Assembly: GCA_903845935.1 (NCBI GenBank)
Contig: CAIMZI010000051.1
Span: forward strand, 1 to 34,449
DNA: 34,449 nucleotides
From: an uncultured beta proteobacterium
Lineage (GTDB): Bacteria; Pseudomonadota; Gammaproteobacteria; Burkholderiales; Burkholderiaceae_C
Direction of reading: 5' to 3'
The notes beneath the pieces were generated by a model. It was given only the letters and a program-made list of their open reading frames with translations. It did not search any database and was not told the DNA's origin. A program made the translations under genes and the position numbers. Positions 27,077 to 33,771 of this stretch are shown here, in pieces. The first letter of the stretch is position 1, and each line of letters starts with the position of its first letter.

Positions 27077-28429
27077 TCAGATTGTTAGCGCGGCCAGCCC
27101 GGCCAGACCGCAGGCCAGCACCACCGGGATTACGCCGACCTTGAACCTGAAAAGTGCCAGCCCTGCGCCCAGTCCAATGGCCAGGGATAGCCAGTCAAAG
27201 CGACCCTGCAGGCCCATAGGCCACAGCACATGGTAGGCAAAGAACACCGCCAGATTGACGATGACGCCGACCACGGCTGCGGTGATGCCGCTCAAGGGCG
27301 CGGTAAATTTCAGATTGCCATGGGTGGACTCGATAAAGGGCCCGCCCAAAAAAATAAAAATAAAGGACGGCAAAAAAGTGAAAAAAGTCACCTCCGTGGC
27401 CGCCACTGCACCGGCCAGCAGCCGCGATTCGCCACCAAAAAGCGCTTGAGTCCAGCCGCCTACAAAGCCGACAAACGACACCACCATGATCAGTGGGCCG
27501 GGCGTGCTTTCGCCCAGGGCCAGGCCGTCCATCATGTGTGCCGCCGACAGCCAGCCATAGTGTTCCACCGCTCCCTGAAACACATAGGGCAGGACGGCAT
27601 AGGCGCCACCGAAGGTCAGCAGCGCCGCCTTGGTAAAAAACCAGGCCATCTGCGTCAAGGTGGCGTCCCAACCGAAGCGCAAGGACAGCCCCAAGATGGC
27701 CAACAGCCAGAGCCCCAGGCCAGCGGCCAGCACCCGGGCAAAGCGGGGCCATGAAAAGCGGGCATGGGCCGGCGTGGGCGTAGCGTCGTCGATGACGGCG
27801 GGGCCTGCCGACTTGACGCTTGCAGCATGCGCAGCACCCGCAGAAAACCACTGCGGTGCAAAGCGCCCACCCAGGTAGCCGATGAGGCCTGCGACCAGCA
27901 CAATGACAGGAAAAGGTACATCCAAGGCAAAAATCGCCACAAAGGCCAGCAGCGCAATCGAGCGCAGCGCCTTGTTCTTGAGTGCGCGCGAACCGATACG
28001 CCAGGCCGCCGACAGCACCATGGCCGTCACCGCCGGCTTGATGCCAAACAACACGCCGGCCACCGCAGGCAGCTGACCAAACGCCATATAGACCCAGCTC
28101 AGACCGATCAGGATCAGCAGCGAGGGCAACACAAACAAGGCGCCTGCGACGATGCCACCCCAGGTGCGATGCATCAGCCAGCCGATGTAGGTTGCCAGTT
28201 GCTGCGCCTCCGGCCCCGGCAACAGCATGCAGTAATTCAGGGCATGGAGAAAGCGTTGCTCTGAAATCCAGCGGCGCTTTTCCACCAGTTCCTCATGCAT
28301 GATGGCGATTTGCCCGGCCGGACCACCAAAGCTGATGAAGCCGAGCTTGAGCCAATAGGCAAGGGCCTGCCAGAAGCTGGGCGCTACGGGTTCTATGGGC
28401 GCGTCACGAGAAGAAAGACGGGTGTTCAT
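27077..28429 (-). CDS. chrA: Chromate transporter ChrA (CHR family)
   Basis: ChrA exports chromate driven by the membrane potential, though many homologues have unproven substrates. The 450-residue product is the long two-domain form: an N-terminal CHR domain (about 20-190; LGFISFGGPAGQIAIMHEE, LLPGPEAQQLATYIG) and a C-terminal CHR domain (about 250-440; LLTFGGAYAVLPYVFQG, STPGPLIMVVSFVGF) in the usual inverted-repeat layout, with about ten membrane segments. The start at ATG 28429 is chosen because upstream sequence (open to 28840) is antisense to aroE. A TATAAC -10-like element lies at 28451-28456. The gene is divergent from aroE and upstream of phaR. Confidence 0.92.
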   Translation of the reverse strand: MNTRLSSRDAPIEPVAPSFWQALAYWLKLGFISFGGPAGQIAIMHEELVEKRRWISEQRFLHALNYCMLLPGPEAQQLATYIGWLMHRTWGGIVAGALFVLPSLLILIGLSWVYMAFGQLPAVAGVLFGIKPAVTAMVLSAAWRIGSRALKNKALRSIALLAFVAIFALDVPFPVIVLVAGLIGYLGGRFAPQWFSAGAAHAASVKSAGPAVIDDATPTPAHARFSWPRFARVLAAGLGLWLLAILGLSLRFGWDATLTQMAWFFTKAALLTFGGAYAVLPYVFQGAVEHYGWLSAAHMMDGLALGESTPGPLIMVVSFVGFVGGWTQALFGGESRLLAGAVAATEVTFFTFLPSFIFIFLGGPFIESTHGNLKFTAPLSGITAAVVGVIVNLAVFFAYHVLWPMGLQGRFDWLSLAIGLGAGLALFRFKVGVIPVVLACGLAGLAALTI

Positions 28430-28537
28430 GCCGGGTTGGAATGTAAATTTGTTATAGCTAGTATGGCGGCACCGACGCGCGCCGGACGCCAGTTGTTCGG
28501 ATAATGGCGCCAGTTTGAATAACAAGGAGTCTTTGAG

Positions 28538-29374
28538 ATGGCAAACAAATTTGTGATGGCTGGTGTGATGGGTTGGCCCGTGGCGCATTCGCGTTCCCCC
28601 GTGATCCACAACCACTGGATACGCCAATATGGCCTGCAGGGCGCATACGGTCTTTTCCCGGTGCAGCCCGACAAACTGGAAGACGCGATTCGCGGCCTGC
28701 CGGCCCTTGGCCTGGCCGGCTGCAATGTCACCATCCCGCACAAGGTCAACGCCATGAAACTGATGGATGTGGTGGATCCGCTGGCACTGCGCATGGGTGC
28801 CATCAACACCATCGTGGTGACGCCCGAAGGCGCGCTGCACGGCTTTAACAACGATGGCTATGGCTATATCCAGTGCCTGCGCGACGCCAAGCCCGACTGG
28901 CAGGCCAATGCCGGCCCGGTCACGGTGCTAGGCGCCGGCGGTGCGGCGCGTGCCGTCGTGCTCAGCCTGCTGGACCAGGGTGCCACCGAGATCCGCCTGA
29001 TCAACCGCACCCGCGCCAAGGCGCAGGCCCTGGCCGACGAATTTGGCGCAGGCATTCAGGTCTTTGACTGGAGCGAACGCAACGAGTCTCTGGCTGGTAT
29101 CGCGTTGCTTGTCAACACCACCAACCAGGGCATGCACGGCCAGCCCGAACTCGACCTCCAGCTCGACCAACTGCCGACCACGGCGCTGGTGTCGGATGCC
29201 ATTTACATCCCGCTGGAAACGCCGCTGCTGCAGGCCGCCCGCCTGCGCGGCAATGCTACCGTCAACGGTCTGGGCATGCTGCTCAACCAGGCGCGCCCTG
29301 CCTTCCGTGCCTGGTTTGGGGTCAATCCCGAAATCACGCCGGAGTTGCACCAGGCGATCATGGCCACTTTTTGA
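28538..29374 (+). CDS. aroE: Shikimate dehydrogenase homologue (AroE family)
   Basis: AroE reduces 3-dehydroshikimate to shikimate with NADPH. The 278-residue product has the substrate site SRSP (Ser18, Ser20), Lys69 in NVTIPHKVNAM, Asn90 in GAINTIVV and Asp106 in FNNDGYGY. All key residues match E. coli Ser14, Ser16, Lys65, Asn86 and Asp102. The nucleotide motif is GAGGAARAVVLSLL with NRTRAKA after it, and the C-terminus has GLGMLLNQARPAF. An AAGGAG ribosome site precedes the ATG. It is translationally coupled to an amidohydrolase instead of lying by the usual housekeeping neighbours, so it may be a second, catabolic copy; a quinate or shikimate role is possible. Confidence 0.88.
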   Translation: MANKFVMAGVMGWPVAHSRSPVIHNHWIRQYGLQGAYGLFPVQPDKLEDAIRGLPALGLAGCNVTIPHKVNAMKLMDVVDPLALRMGAINTIVVTPEGALHGFNNDGYGYIQCLRDAKPDWQANAGPVTVLGAGGAARAVVLSLLDQGATEIRLINRTRAKAQALADEFGAGIQVFDWSERNESLAGIALLVNTTNQGMHGQPELDLQLDQLPTTALVSDAIYIPLETPLLQAARLRGNATVNGLGMLLNQARPAFRAWFGVNPEITPELHQAIMATF

Positions 29375-30225
29375 TGCCGGACATTTTTTCCGAAGCCAAG
29401 GTCGACACGCACTGCCATATTCTCGATCCGGCGCGCTTTGCGTATGCGGCCGACGTGGCCTACCGGCCGCAGGGGCAGGAGATTGGCGATCAGGAGTCTC
29501 TGGCGGCGGTCATGGCCAGCCATGGCGTGCGCCACGCCCTGCTGGTGGGGCCCAATTCCGGCTACAACCTGGACAACCGCTGCATGTTGCATGCGATTGC
29601 GACGGGGGCCGGGCGTTTCAAGGGCATCGCCGTCGTACCAAGCGGCGTGGATACCGATACGCTGCTGGCCTTGAAGTCGCAGGGTATTGTGGGCATTGCC
29701 ATGAATGTGGCGCTCAACGGACTGGACTATTACGCCGCTGGCCTGCCCGCCCTGCTGTTGCAACTCGAAGAGCTGGACCTGTGGGCGCAATTTCAGGTGG
29801 AAGCCGACCAGTTGCTGGAGCTACGGCCCTATCTGAGAGATACGCGGGCCAAACTGTTGTTTGACCATTGCGGTCGCCCAATTGCGGCAAAAGGGGTTGA
29901 GCAGCCCGGTTTTCAGGCCTTGCTGGCGCTGGGACGCGAAGGTCGCGCGGTGGTCAAGCTGTCGGGAGAGGTCAAATTCTCAGATCAGCGCTTTCCGTTT
30001 GCGGATGCCAGGCCTTATTGGGAAGCCTTGCTGCGTGACTTTGGCCTGGAGCATTGCCTTTGGGCTTCTGACTGGCCGTATCTGAAGGCGCCGTTCCGGC
30101 TAGATTACGGCCCCATGCTCAAGCGTTGGGAAGGCCAGCTTTCGCAGGCCGAACGCCAGACCATTCTGTGGGACAACCCCTGTCGCCTGTTCGGCTTTGG
30201 AAAAGCCGGCGATTCTGCGCAATAG
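29374..30225 (+). CDS. Amidohydrolase-2 family metal-dependent hydrolase (LigI-like)
   Basis: A 283-residue TIM-barrel hydrolase of the amidohydrolase superfamily, close to the group that contains 2-pyrone-4,6-dicarboxylate lactonase. Metal and catalytic residues are His13 and His15 in VDTHCHILDP, His165 in LFDHCGRPI and Asp233 in LWASDWPY. There is no signal peptide. Its ATG overlaps the aroE stop by one base (TGATG), which implies coupled translation and a shared pathway. The substrate is unknown; a lactone or ring-derived carboxylate is an inference from the family. Confidence 0.88.
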   Translation: MPDIFSEAKVDTHCHILDPARFAYAADVAYRPQGQEIGDQESLAAVMASHGVRHALLVGPNSGYNLDNRCMLHAIATGAGRFKGIAVVPSGVDTDTLLALKSQGIVGIAMNVALNGLDYYAAGLPALLLQLEELDLWAQFQVEADQLLELRPYLRDTRAKLLFDHCGRPIAAKGVEQPGFQALLALGREGRAVVKLSGEVKFSDQRFPFADARPYWEALLRDFGLEHCLWASDWPYLKAPFRLDYGPMLKRWEGQLSQAERQTILWDNPCRLFGFGKAGDSAQ

Positions 30226-30258
30226 GAATGGCCGCTGACTGCCAAGCAGTCGGCGCGG

Positions 30259-30537
30259 CTACAGGCGCGAGAGCAGCACCAGCAGCAGCGCCACCAGTGC
30301 AATAAATGCCAGCGTCCATCCCCGGCTCCATTTGAACTTGCGCTGAGGCGCGGTGACTTCGGCTGGCTCAGCCTGCGCCTCCGTCACGCCGGTGTAGCGC
30401 GGCACATCGGCGGCAAAGCGCGCCTTGCATTTGGGACCACAAAAGAAATGGGTTTGCCCCCCATGTTCCAGATAATAAAACGACTTGTCGGTGACGGTCA
30501 TGCCGCACACGGGATCTTTCAAAATACAGCTCTCCAT
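30259..30537 (-). CDS. Small YHS-domain protein with C-terminal membrane anchor
   Basis: A 92-residue protein. Residues 7-50 are a YHS domain, a small metal-associated domain found in copper ATPases and other metal proteins: ILKDPVCGMTV, then THFFCGPKCKARFA with Cys11, Cys33 and Cys37. A linker rich in Ala, Glu and Pro follows, then a basic KFKWSRGW and one hydrophobic helix (75-90, LAFIALVALLLVLL) at the very end. The tail-anchor topology would leave the YHS domain on the cytoplasmic side. I use ATG 30537; the frame is open to 30651 but that part overlaps tRNA-Val. No clear ribosome site is seen. Function unknown, possibly metal handling. Confidence 0.75.
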   Translation of the reverse strand: MESCILKDPVCGMTVTDKSFYYLEHGGQTHFFCGPKCKARFAADVPRYTGVTEAQAEPAEVTAPQRKFKWSRGWTLAFIALVALLLVLLSRL

Positions 30538-30571
30538 CAGTGCGTGACGCAATGCGCCACAAAGCGCCAAC

Positions 30572-30606
30572 AAAAAACCCTTGTAGGCCTGAGACCTACA
30601 AGGGTT
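30572..30606 (-). terminator. Intrinsic terminator after tRNA-Val
   Basis: On the minus strand a perfect 12-bp stem (AACCCTTGTAGG with CCTACAAGGGTT) around a 7-base loop is followed by a run of six U. It begins six bases after the tRNA 3' end and separates it from the YHS gene. Confidence 0.92.
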
Positions 30607-30611
30607 GAATT

Positions 30612-30688
30612 TGGTAGGCGCAATTGGACTCGAACCAACGACCCCCACCATGTCAAGGTGGTGCTCTAACCAGCTGAGCTATGCGCCT
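30612..30688 (-). tRNA. tRNA-Val (anticodon GAC)
   Basis: A 77-base tRNA with encoded CCA. The acceptor stem AGGCGCA/TGCGCCT is fully paired; T8-A9 and the D-arm GCTC follow. The anticodon stem CCACC/GGTGG encloses TTGACAT with anticodon GAC, and the T loop is TTCGAGT. It reads GUC and GUU valine codons. It has its own promoter and terminator. Confidence 0.96.
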
Positions 30689-30703
30689 TTATCTAAGCCT
30701 CGA

Positions 30704-30709
30704 ATTATA
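30704..30709 (-). promoter_or_regulatory. -10 element of the tRNA-Val promoter
   Basis: A perfect TATAAT on the minus strand, 15 bases before the tRNA 5' end. No clear -35 is seen 16-18 bases upstream. Confidence 0.6.
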
Positions 30710-30771
30710 GCAGCAATGTTTTAGCGAAAAGTCCAATGCTCATCAAAAGAGTGCGTGCGATGCGCCATAAT

Positions 30772-30793
30772 TTGACGTTTACGTAAACGTCAA
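30772..30793 (+). promoter_or_regulatory. Perfect 22-bp palindrome, candidate LiuR-type operator
   Basis: Half-site TTGACGTTTAC is repeated as a perfect inverted copy with no spacer. The core resembles the operators described for LiuR, the MerR-family regulator of branched-chain amino acid and acyl-CoA catabolism in proteobacteria. It lies 22 bases before a short-chain acyl-CoA-type dehydrogenase gene, a known kind of LiuR target. A CATAAT -10-like hexamer sits immediately upstream (30766-30771), so a bound protein would cover the transcription start. Confidence 0.7.
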
Positions 30794-30815
30794 CTACAAA
30801 CTTCAGGAGTTCGTC

Positions 30816-31574
30816 ATGGATATAGCAGGCAAGATTTTCATTGTGACCGGTGGCGCATCGGGCTTGGGCGAAGGCACGGCACGCATGCTGACCGAGGCCG
30901 GCGGCAGGGTCGTCATCGCCGACATGCAGGTGGAAAAGGGTGAGGCCATTGCCAAGGAAATTGGCGGCGCCTTTGTAAAGTGCGATGTGTCCAACGAAGC
31001 CGACGGCCAGGCCGTGGTCGACAAGGCCGTTTCCATGGGCAAGCTCATGGGCCTGGTGAATTGCGCCGGCATCGCGCCTGGCGAAAAAACCATTGGTAAA
31101 AATGGCGCACACGCGCTGTCCACCTTTACCAAGTGCATCACCGTCAATTTGGTGGGCAGCTTCAACATGATCCGCTTAGCCGCTGAGGCCATGTCCAAGA
31201 ACGAACCCGAAGCAACCGGTGAGCGGGGCGTGATTATTTCTACCGCATCGGTGGCAGCCTATGACGGCCAAATGGGCCAGGCAGCCTACAGCGCATCCAA
31301 GGGCGGCGTTGTCGGCATGACCTTGCCGATAGCCCGTGACCTGGCACGCAACGGCATCCGCAACATGACGATCGCCCCCGGCATTTTCGGCACGCCCATG
31401 ATGTTTGGCATGCCCAAGGAAATCCAGGAATCGCTGGCCGCAGCCGTGCCCTTCCCTTCGCGCCTGGGTACGCCGCAAGATTACTCACGCCTGGCACGCC
31501 ACATCTTTGAGAACGACATGCTCAACGGCGAAGTCATTCGCATCGACGGCGCCATCCGCCTGGCACCGCGCTAA
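30816..31574 (+). CDS. Short-chain dehydrogenase, 3-hydroxyacyl-CoA dehydrogenase (HSD17B10-like)
   Basis: A 252-residue classical SDR. The cofactor motif is TGGASGLGEG (11-20), with Asp36 after strand 2 suggesting NAD preference. NCAG (82-85), Asn111, Ser145, Tyr158 and Lys162 (YSASK) give the full catalytic set. The sequence style (GERGVIISTASVAAYDGQMG, then QAAYSASKGGVVGMTLPIAR) is that of type II 3-hydroxyacyl-CoA / 2-methyl-3-hydroxybutyryl-CoA dehydrogenases, which act in isoleucine and fatty acid breakdown. AGGAG lies six bases before the ATG. The palindromic operator upstream and ETF-ubiquinone oxidoreductase downstream support an acyl-CoA catabolic role. Confidence 0.88.
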   Translation: MDIAGKIFIVTGGASGLGEGTARMLTEAGGRVVIADMQVEKGEAIAKEIGGAFVKCDVSNEADGQAVVDKAVSMGKLMGLVNCAGIAPGEKTIGKNGAHALSTFTKCITVNLVGSFNMIRLAAEAMSKNEPEATGERGVIISTASVAAYDGQMGQAAYSASKGGVVGMTLPIARDLARNGIRNMTIAPGIFGTPMMFGMPKEIQESLAAAVPFPSRLGTPQDYSRLARHIFENDMLNGEVIRIDGAIRLAPR

Positions 31575-31598
31575 ACAGCAGGACCTGCGTCAGACATC

Positions 31599-31624
31599 GG
31601 CGGCGAAGGCGCGCCTGCGCCGCC
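31599..31624 (+). repeat. 26-bp near-perfect GC-rich palindrome between the SDR and ETF-QO genes
   Basis: GGCGGCG and CGCCGCC flank AGGCGCGCCT; only one position pair (A against G) breaks full symmetry. The RNA would fold into a very stable hairpin. No T-run follows, so it is not a standard intrinsic terminator. A TAAAAT -10-like hexamer follows at 31629-31634, about 40 bases before the ETF-QO start. Confidence 0.55.
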
Positions 31625-31673
31625 GACTTAAAATGGCTCGCAACCCTGTTTCCACCATCAAACGAGACACTCC

Positions 31674-33365
31674 ATGACCCCTCAGGAAATTCTGGCCCAG
31701 TTCGGCCCCCGTGAAGCAATGGAATACGACGTGGTCGTAGTAGGCGGTGGGCCAGCCGGTCTGGCTGCCGCCATCCGCCTCAAACAACGCGCGGCCGAAA
31801 CCGGCAAAGAGATTTCTGTGGTGGTGCTGGAAAAAGGCTCCGAGCCCGGCGCCCACATTCTGTCGGGCGCCATCATGGACCCGATTGCGCTGGACGAACT
31901 GATTCCCGACTGGAAGGCCTTGGGCGCTCCCCTGAACCAGCTGGTAACCGATGACGCCGTCATCTTCCTGGGCGAAAAATCGGCGTTTCGCACGCCCAAC
32001 TTCCTGCTGCCGCCCTGCGTGCAGAACCACGGCTGCTACATCATCAGTCTGGCCGAAGTGACGCGCTGGCTGGCAACGCAAGCGGAAGGCTTGGGCGTGG
32101 AAATCTTCCCAGGCTTTGCCGCCGCCGAGGTGCTATTTAACGATGACGGATCGGTCAAGGGCGTGGCCACCGGCAATATGGGCGTGGGCAAGGACGGCAA
32201 GCCGACCGACAGCTTCCAGATCGGCATGGAGCTGCTGGGCAAATACACCATCTTTGCCGAAGGTGCGCGCGGCCATCTGGGCAAGCAGCTGATTGCCAAA
32301 TACCAGCTCGACGCCGACACCGACCCGCAAACCTATGGCATAGGCATCAAGGAAGTGTGGGAGATTGAACCCGAGCGGCACCAGCCCGGCTTGGCCCTGC
32401 ACACCGCCGGCTGGCCCATGGACGACGCCACCTACGGCGGCGCCTTCATGTACCACATGGCCGACAACAAGATCGCCATGGGCTTTGTCACCGGACTGAA
32501 CTACAGCAATCCGTATTTAAGCCCGTTTGAGGAATTCCAGCGCTGGAAAACCCATCCCAACGTGCGCTACTACCTGGAAAACAGCAAGGGCGAAGTGACC
32601 GGCAAACGCCTGGCCTACGGCGCACGCGCCATCACCGCCGGTGGTCTGATGTCGCTGCCCAAGACCGTATTCCCGGGCGGTGCCCTGGTCGGCTGCGATG
32701 CCGGCTTTTTGAACACCAGCCGCATCAAGGGCAGCCACGCGGCCATCAAGACCGGCGCGCTGGCCGCAGAAGCCGCCTTCAATGCGATCCAGGCCGGACG
32801 CCAACACGATGAACTCAGCGCCTACCCGGAAGCGTTTGAGAAGAGCTGGTTGTTTACCGAACTCAACAAGGCACGCAATTTCAAGAGCTGGTTTAAGAAG
32901 GGCCTGGGTGTGGCCTCGCTCATGAACGGCATTGAACAGTTTGCCCTGCGCGGTTATTTCCCCTGGACGATTCGTCGCGACAAGCCCGACCATGCCTACC
33001 TCAAGCCGGCCTCGGAATGCCAGCCCATCGTCTATCCCAAGCCCGATGGCAAGCTGACCTTTGACCGCAACTCCAGCGTGTTCCTGGCCAACGTCAACCA
33101 CGAGGAAAACCAGCCAGCGCACCTGACGCTCAAAGACGCGTCCGTTCCGGTGAACATCAACTTGGCCCAATATGCCGGGCTAGAAGCGCGTTACTGCCCG
33201 GCCGGTGTTTACGAGTACGTGAAAGCGGATGACGGCAAAGATCGCCTGCAGATCAACGCGCAGAACTGCGTGCACTGCAAGACCTGCGACATCAAGGACC
33301 CGACGCAAAATATTGTCTGGGTCACACCTGAAGGTGGCGGCGGTCCCAACTACGCGGATATGTAA
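31674..33365 (+). CDS. Electron transfer flavoprotein-ubiquinone oxidoreductase
   Basis: ETF-QO takes electrons from reduced ETF, fed by acyl-CoA and other flavin dehydrogenases, and passes them to ubiquinone at the inner membrane. The 563-residue product has the FAD motif VVVGGGPAGLAAAIRL (21-36), ETF-QO features such as EKGSEPGAHILSGAIMDP, the GIGIKEVWEI region and LNTSRIKGSHAAIKTG. A C-terminal 4Fe-4S cluster is bound by Cys508 (YCPAGVYEY), Cys532, Cys535 and Cys538 (CVHCKTCDIKDP). Length matches the family. It lies 99 bases after the SDR gene and ends at a clear terminator. Confidence 0.96.
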   Translation: MTPQEILAQFGPREAMEYDVVVVGGGPAGLAAAIRLKQRAAETGKEISVVVLEKGSEPGAHILSGAIMDPIALDELIPDWKALGAPLNQLVTDDAVIFLGEKSAFRTPNFLLPPCVQNHGCYIISLAEVTRWLATQAEGLGVEIFPGFAAAEVLFNDDGSVKGVATGNMGVGKDGKPTDSFQIGMELLGKYTIFAEGARGHLGKQLIAKYQLDADTDPQTYGIGIKEVWEIEPERHQPGLALHTAGWPMDDATYGGAFMYHMADNKIAMGFVTGLNYSNPYLSPFEEFQRWKTHPNVRYYLENSKGEVTGKRLAYGARAITAGGLMSLPKTVFPGGALVGCDAGFLNTSRIKGSHAAIKTGALAAEAAFNAIQAGRQHDELSAYPEAFEKSWLFTELNKARNFKSWFKKGLGVASLMNGIEQFALRGYFPWTIRRDKPDHAYLKPASECQPIVYPKPDGKLTFDRNSSVFLANVNHEENQPAHLTLKDASVPVNINLAQYAGLEARYCPAGVYEYVKADDGKDRLQINAQNCVHCKTCDIKDPTQNIVWVTPEGGGGPNYADM

Positions 33366-33380
33366 ACGCGTCTGCAAATC

Positions 33381-33408
33381 AAGCCCATCACCCTATGGGC
33401 TTTTTTTT
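33381..33408 (+). terminator. Intrinsic terminator after ETF-QO
   Basis: AAGCCCAT pairs with ATGGGCTT around a CACCCT loop and is followed by a run of T. It ends the ETF-QO transcript 16 bases after the stop. The 406-bp gap to gcvT (33366-33771) holds this terminator, the glycine riboswitch and its downstream hairpin; a weak TAGAAT -10 candidate lies at 33462-33467. Confidence 0.9.
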
Positions 33409-33474
33409 CACTGTTGCGCACCGTACGCAAGCGAATCCAAAGAAGTCGCATGGGTCACATGTAGAATGCAATTT

Positions 33475-33701
33475 GTTCAGGAGAGAGCCTTTCTTTGAGG
33501 AGGCCGCCGAAGGCGCAGGGCCGCTGATTGCAGCAGTCTGAACGCTCAGGCAAAAGGACTGACAAGCGTCGTTTGGTTCAAGCCAATCGATGACACCCCA
33601 CTGGAGAGAGGCTGCATGCGATGCAGTCCACCGAAGGAGCAAATCGTTGCCGGCACGAGCCACGCAGCGGCCAATCTCTCAGGTAAAGAGGACAGCGGGG
33701 G
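33475..33701 (+). promoter_or_regulatory. Tandem glycine riboswitch (gcvT motif)
   Basis: Two aptamers of the gcvT class lie in series. Aptamer 1 (33475-33562) shows GGAGAGAG, GCCGCCGAAGGCGCAGG and CTCAGGCAAAAGGACTGAC. Aptamer 2 (about 33596-33700) shows CTGGAGAGAGG, CCACCGAAGGAGCAAAT and CTCTCAGGTAAAGAGGACAG. The linker is about 34 bases. Its place before gcvT means glycine controls the glycine cleavage system, usually switching it on. The second P1 stem pairs CCCCACTG with CAGCGGGG. Confidence 0.96.
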
Positions 33702-33751
33702 CAAAGACCATGGAATGTTTTTCAACACGCCATGGACAGCCTATTTGCCCC
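33698..33751 (+). promoter_or_regulatory. Candidate expression-platform hairpin of the glycine riboswitch
   Basis: GGGGCAAA (33698-33705) can pair with TTTGCCCC (33744-33751), with CCATGG repeated inside the loop as a second 6-bp stem. The G-run is also the 3' side of the P1 stem of aptamer 2, so the two structures exclude each other. The hairpin ends about nine bases before the gcvT ribosome binding site and has no T-run after it, so control at translation is more likely than termination. Confidence 0.55.
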
Positions 33752-33771
33752 TGACCTGATGGAGACTGCTC

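Noticed and set aside
28430..28840. N-terminal extension of chrA by 137 codons
   Set aside because: It is antisense to aroE and has no membrane or CHR character; the ATG at 28429 fits the family.
30226..30258. Inverted repeat GACTGC-CAA-GCAGTC between the amidohydrolase and YHS genes as a terminator
   Set aside because: The stem is short and no T-run follows on either strand, so I do not call it.
30795..30800. TACAAA as the -10 of a promoter with TTGACG inside the palindrome as -35
   Set aside because: The start of transcription would fall inside the SDR ribosome binding site. The CATAAT just before the palindrome fits better.
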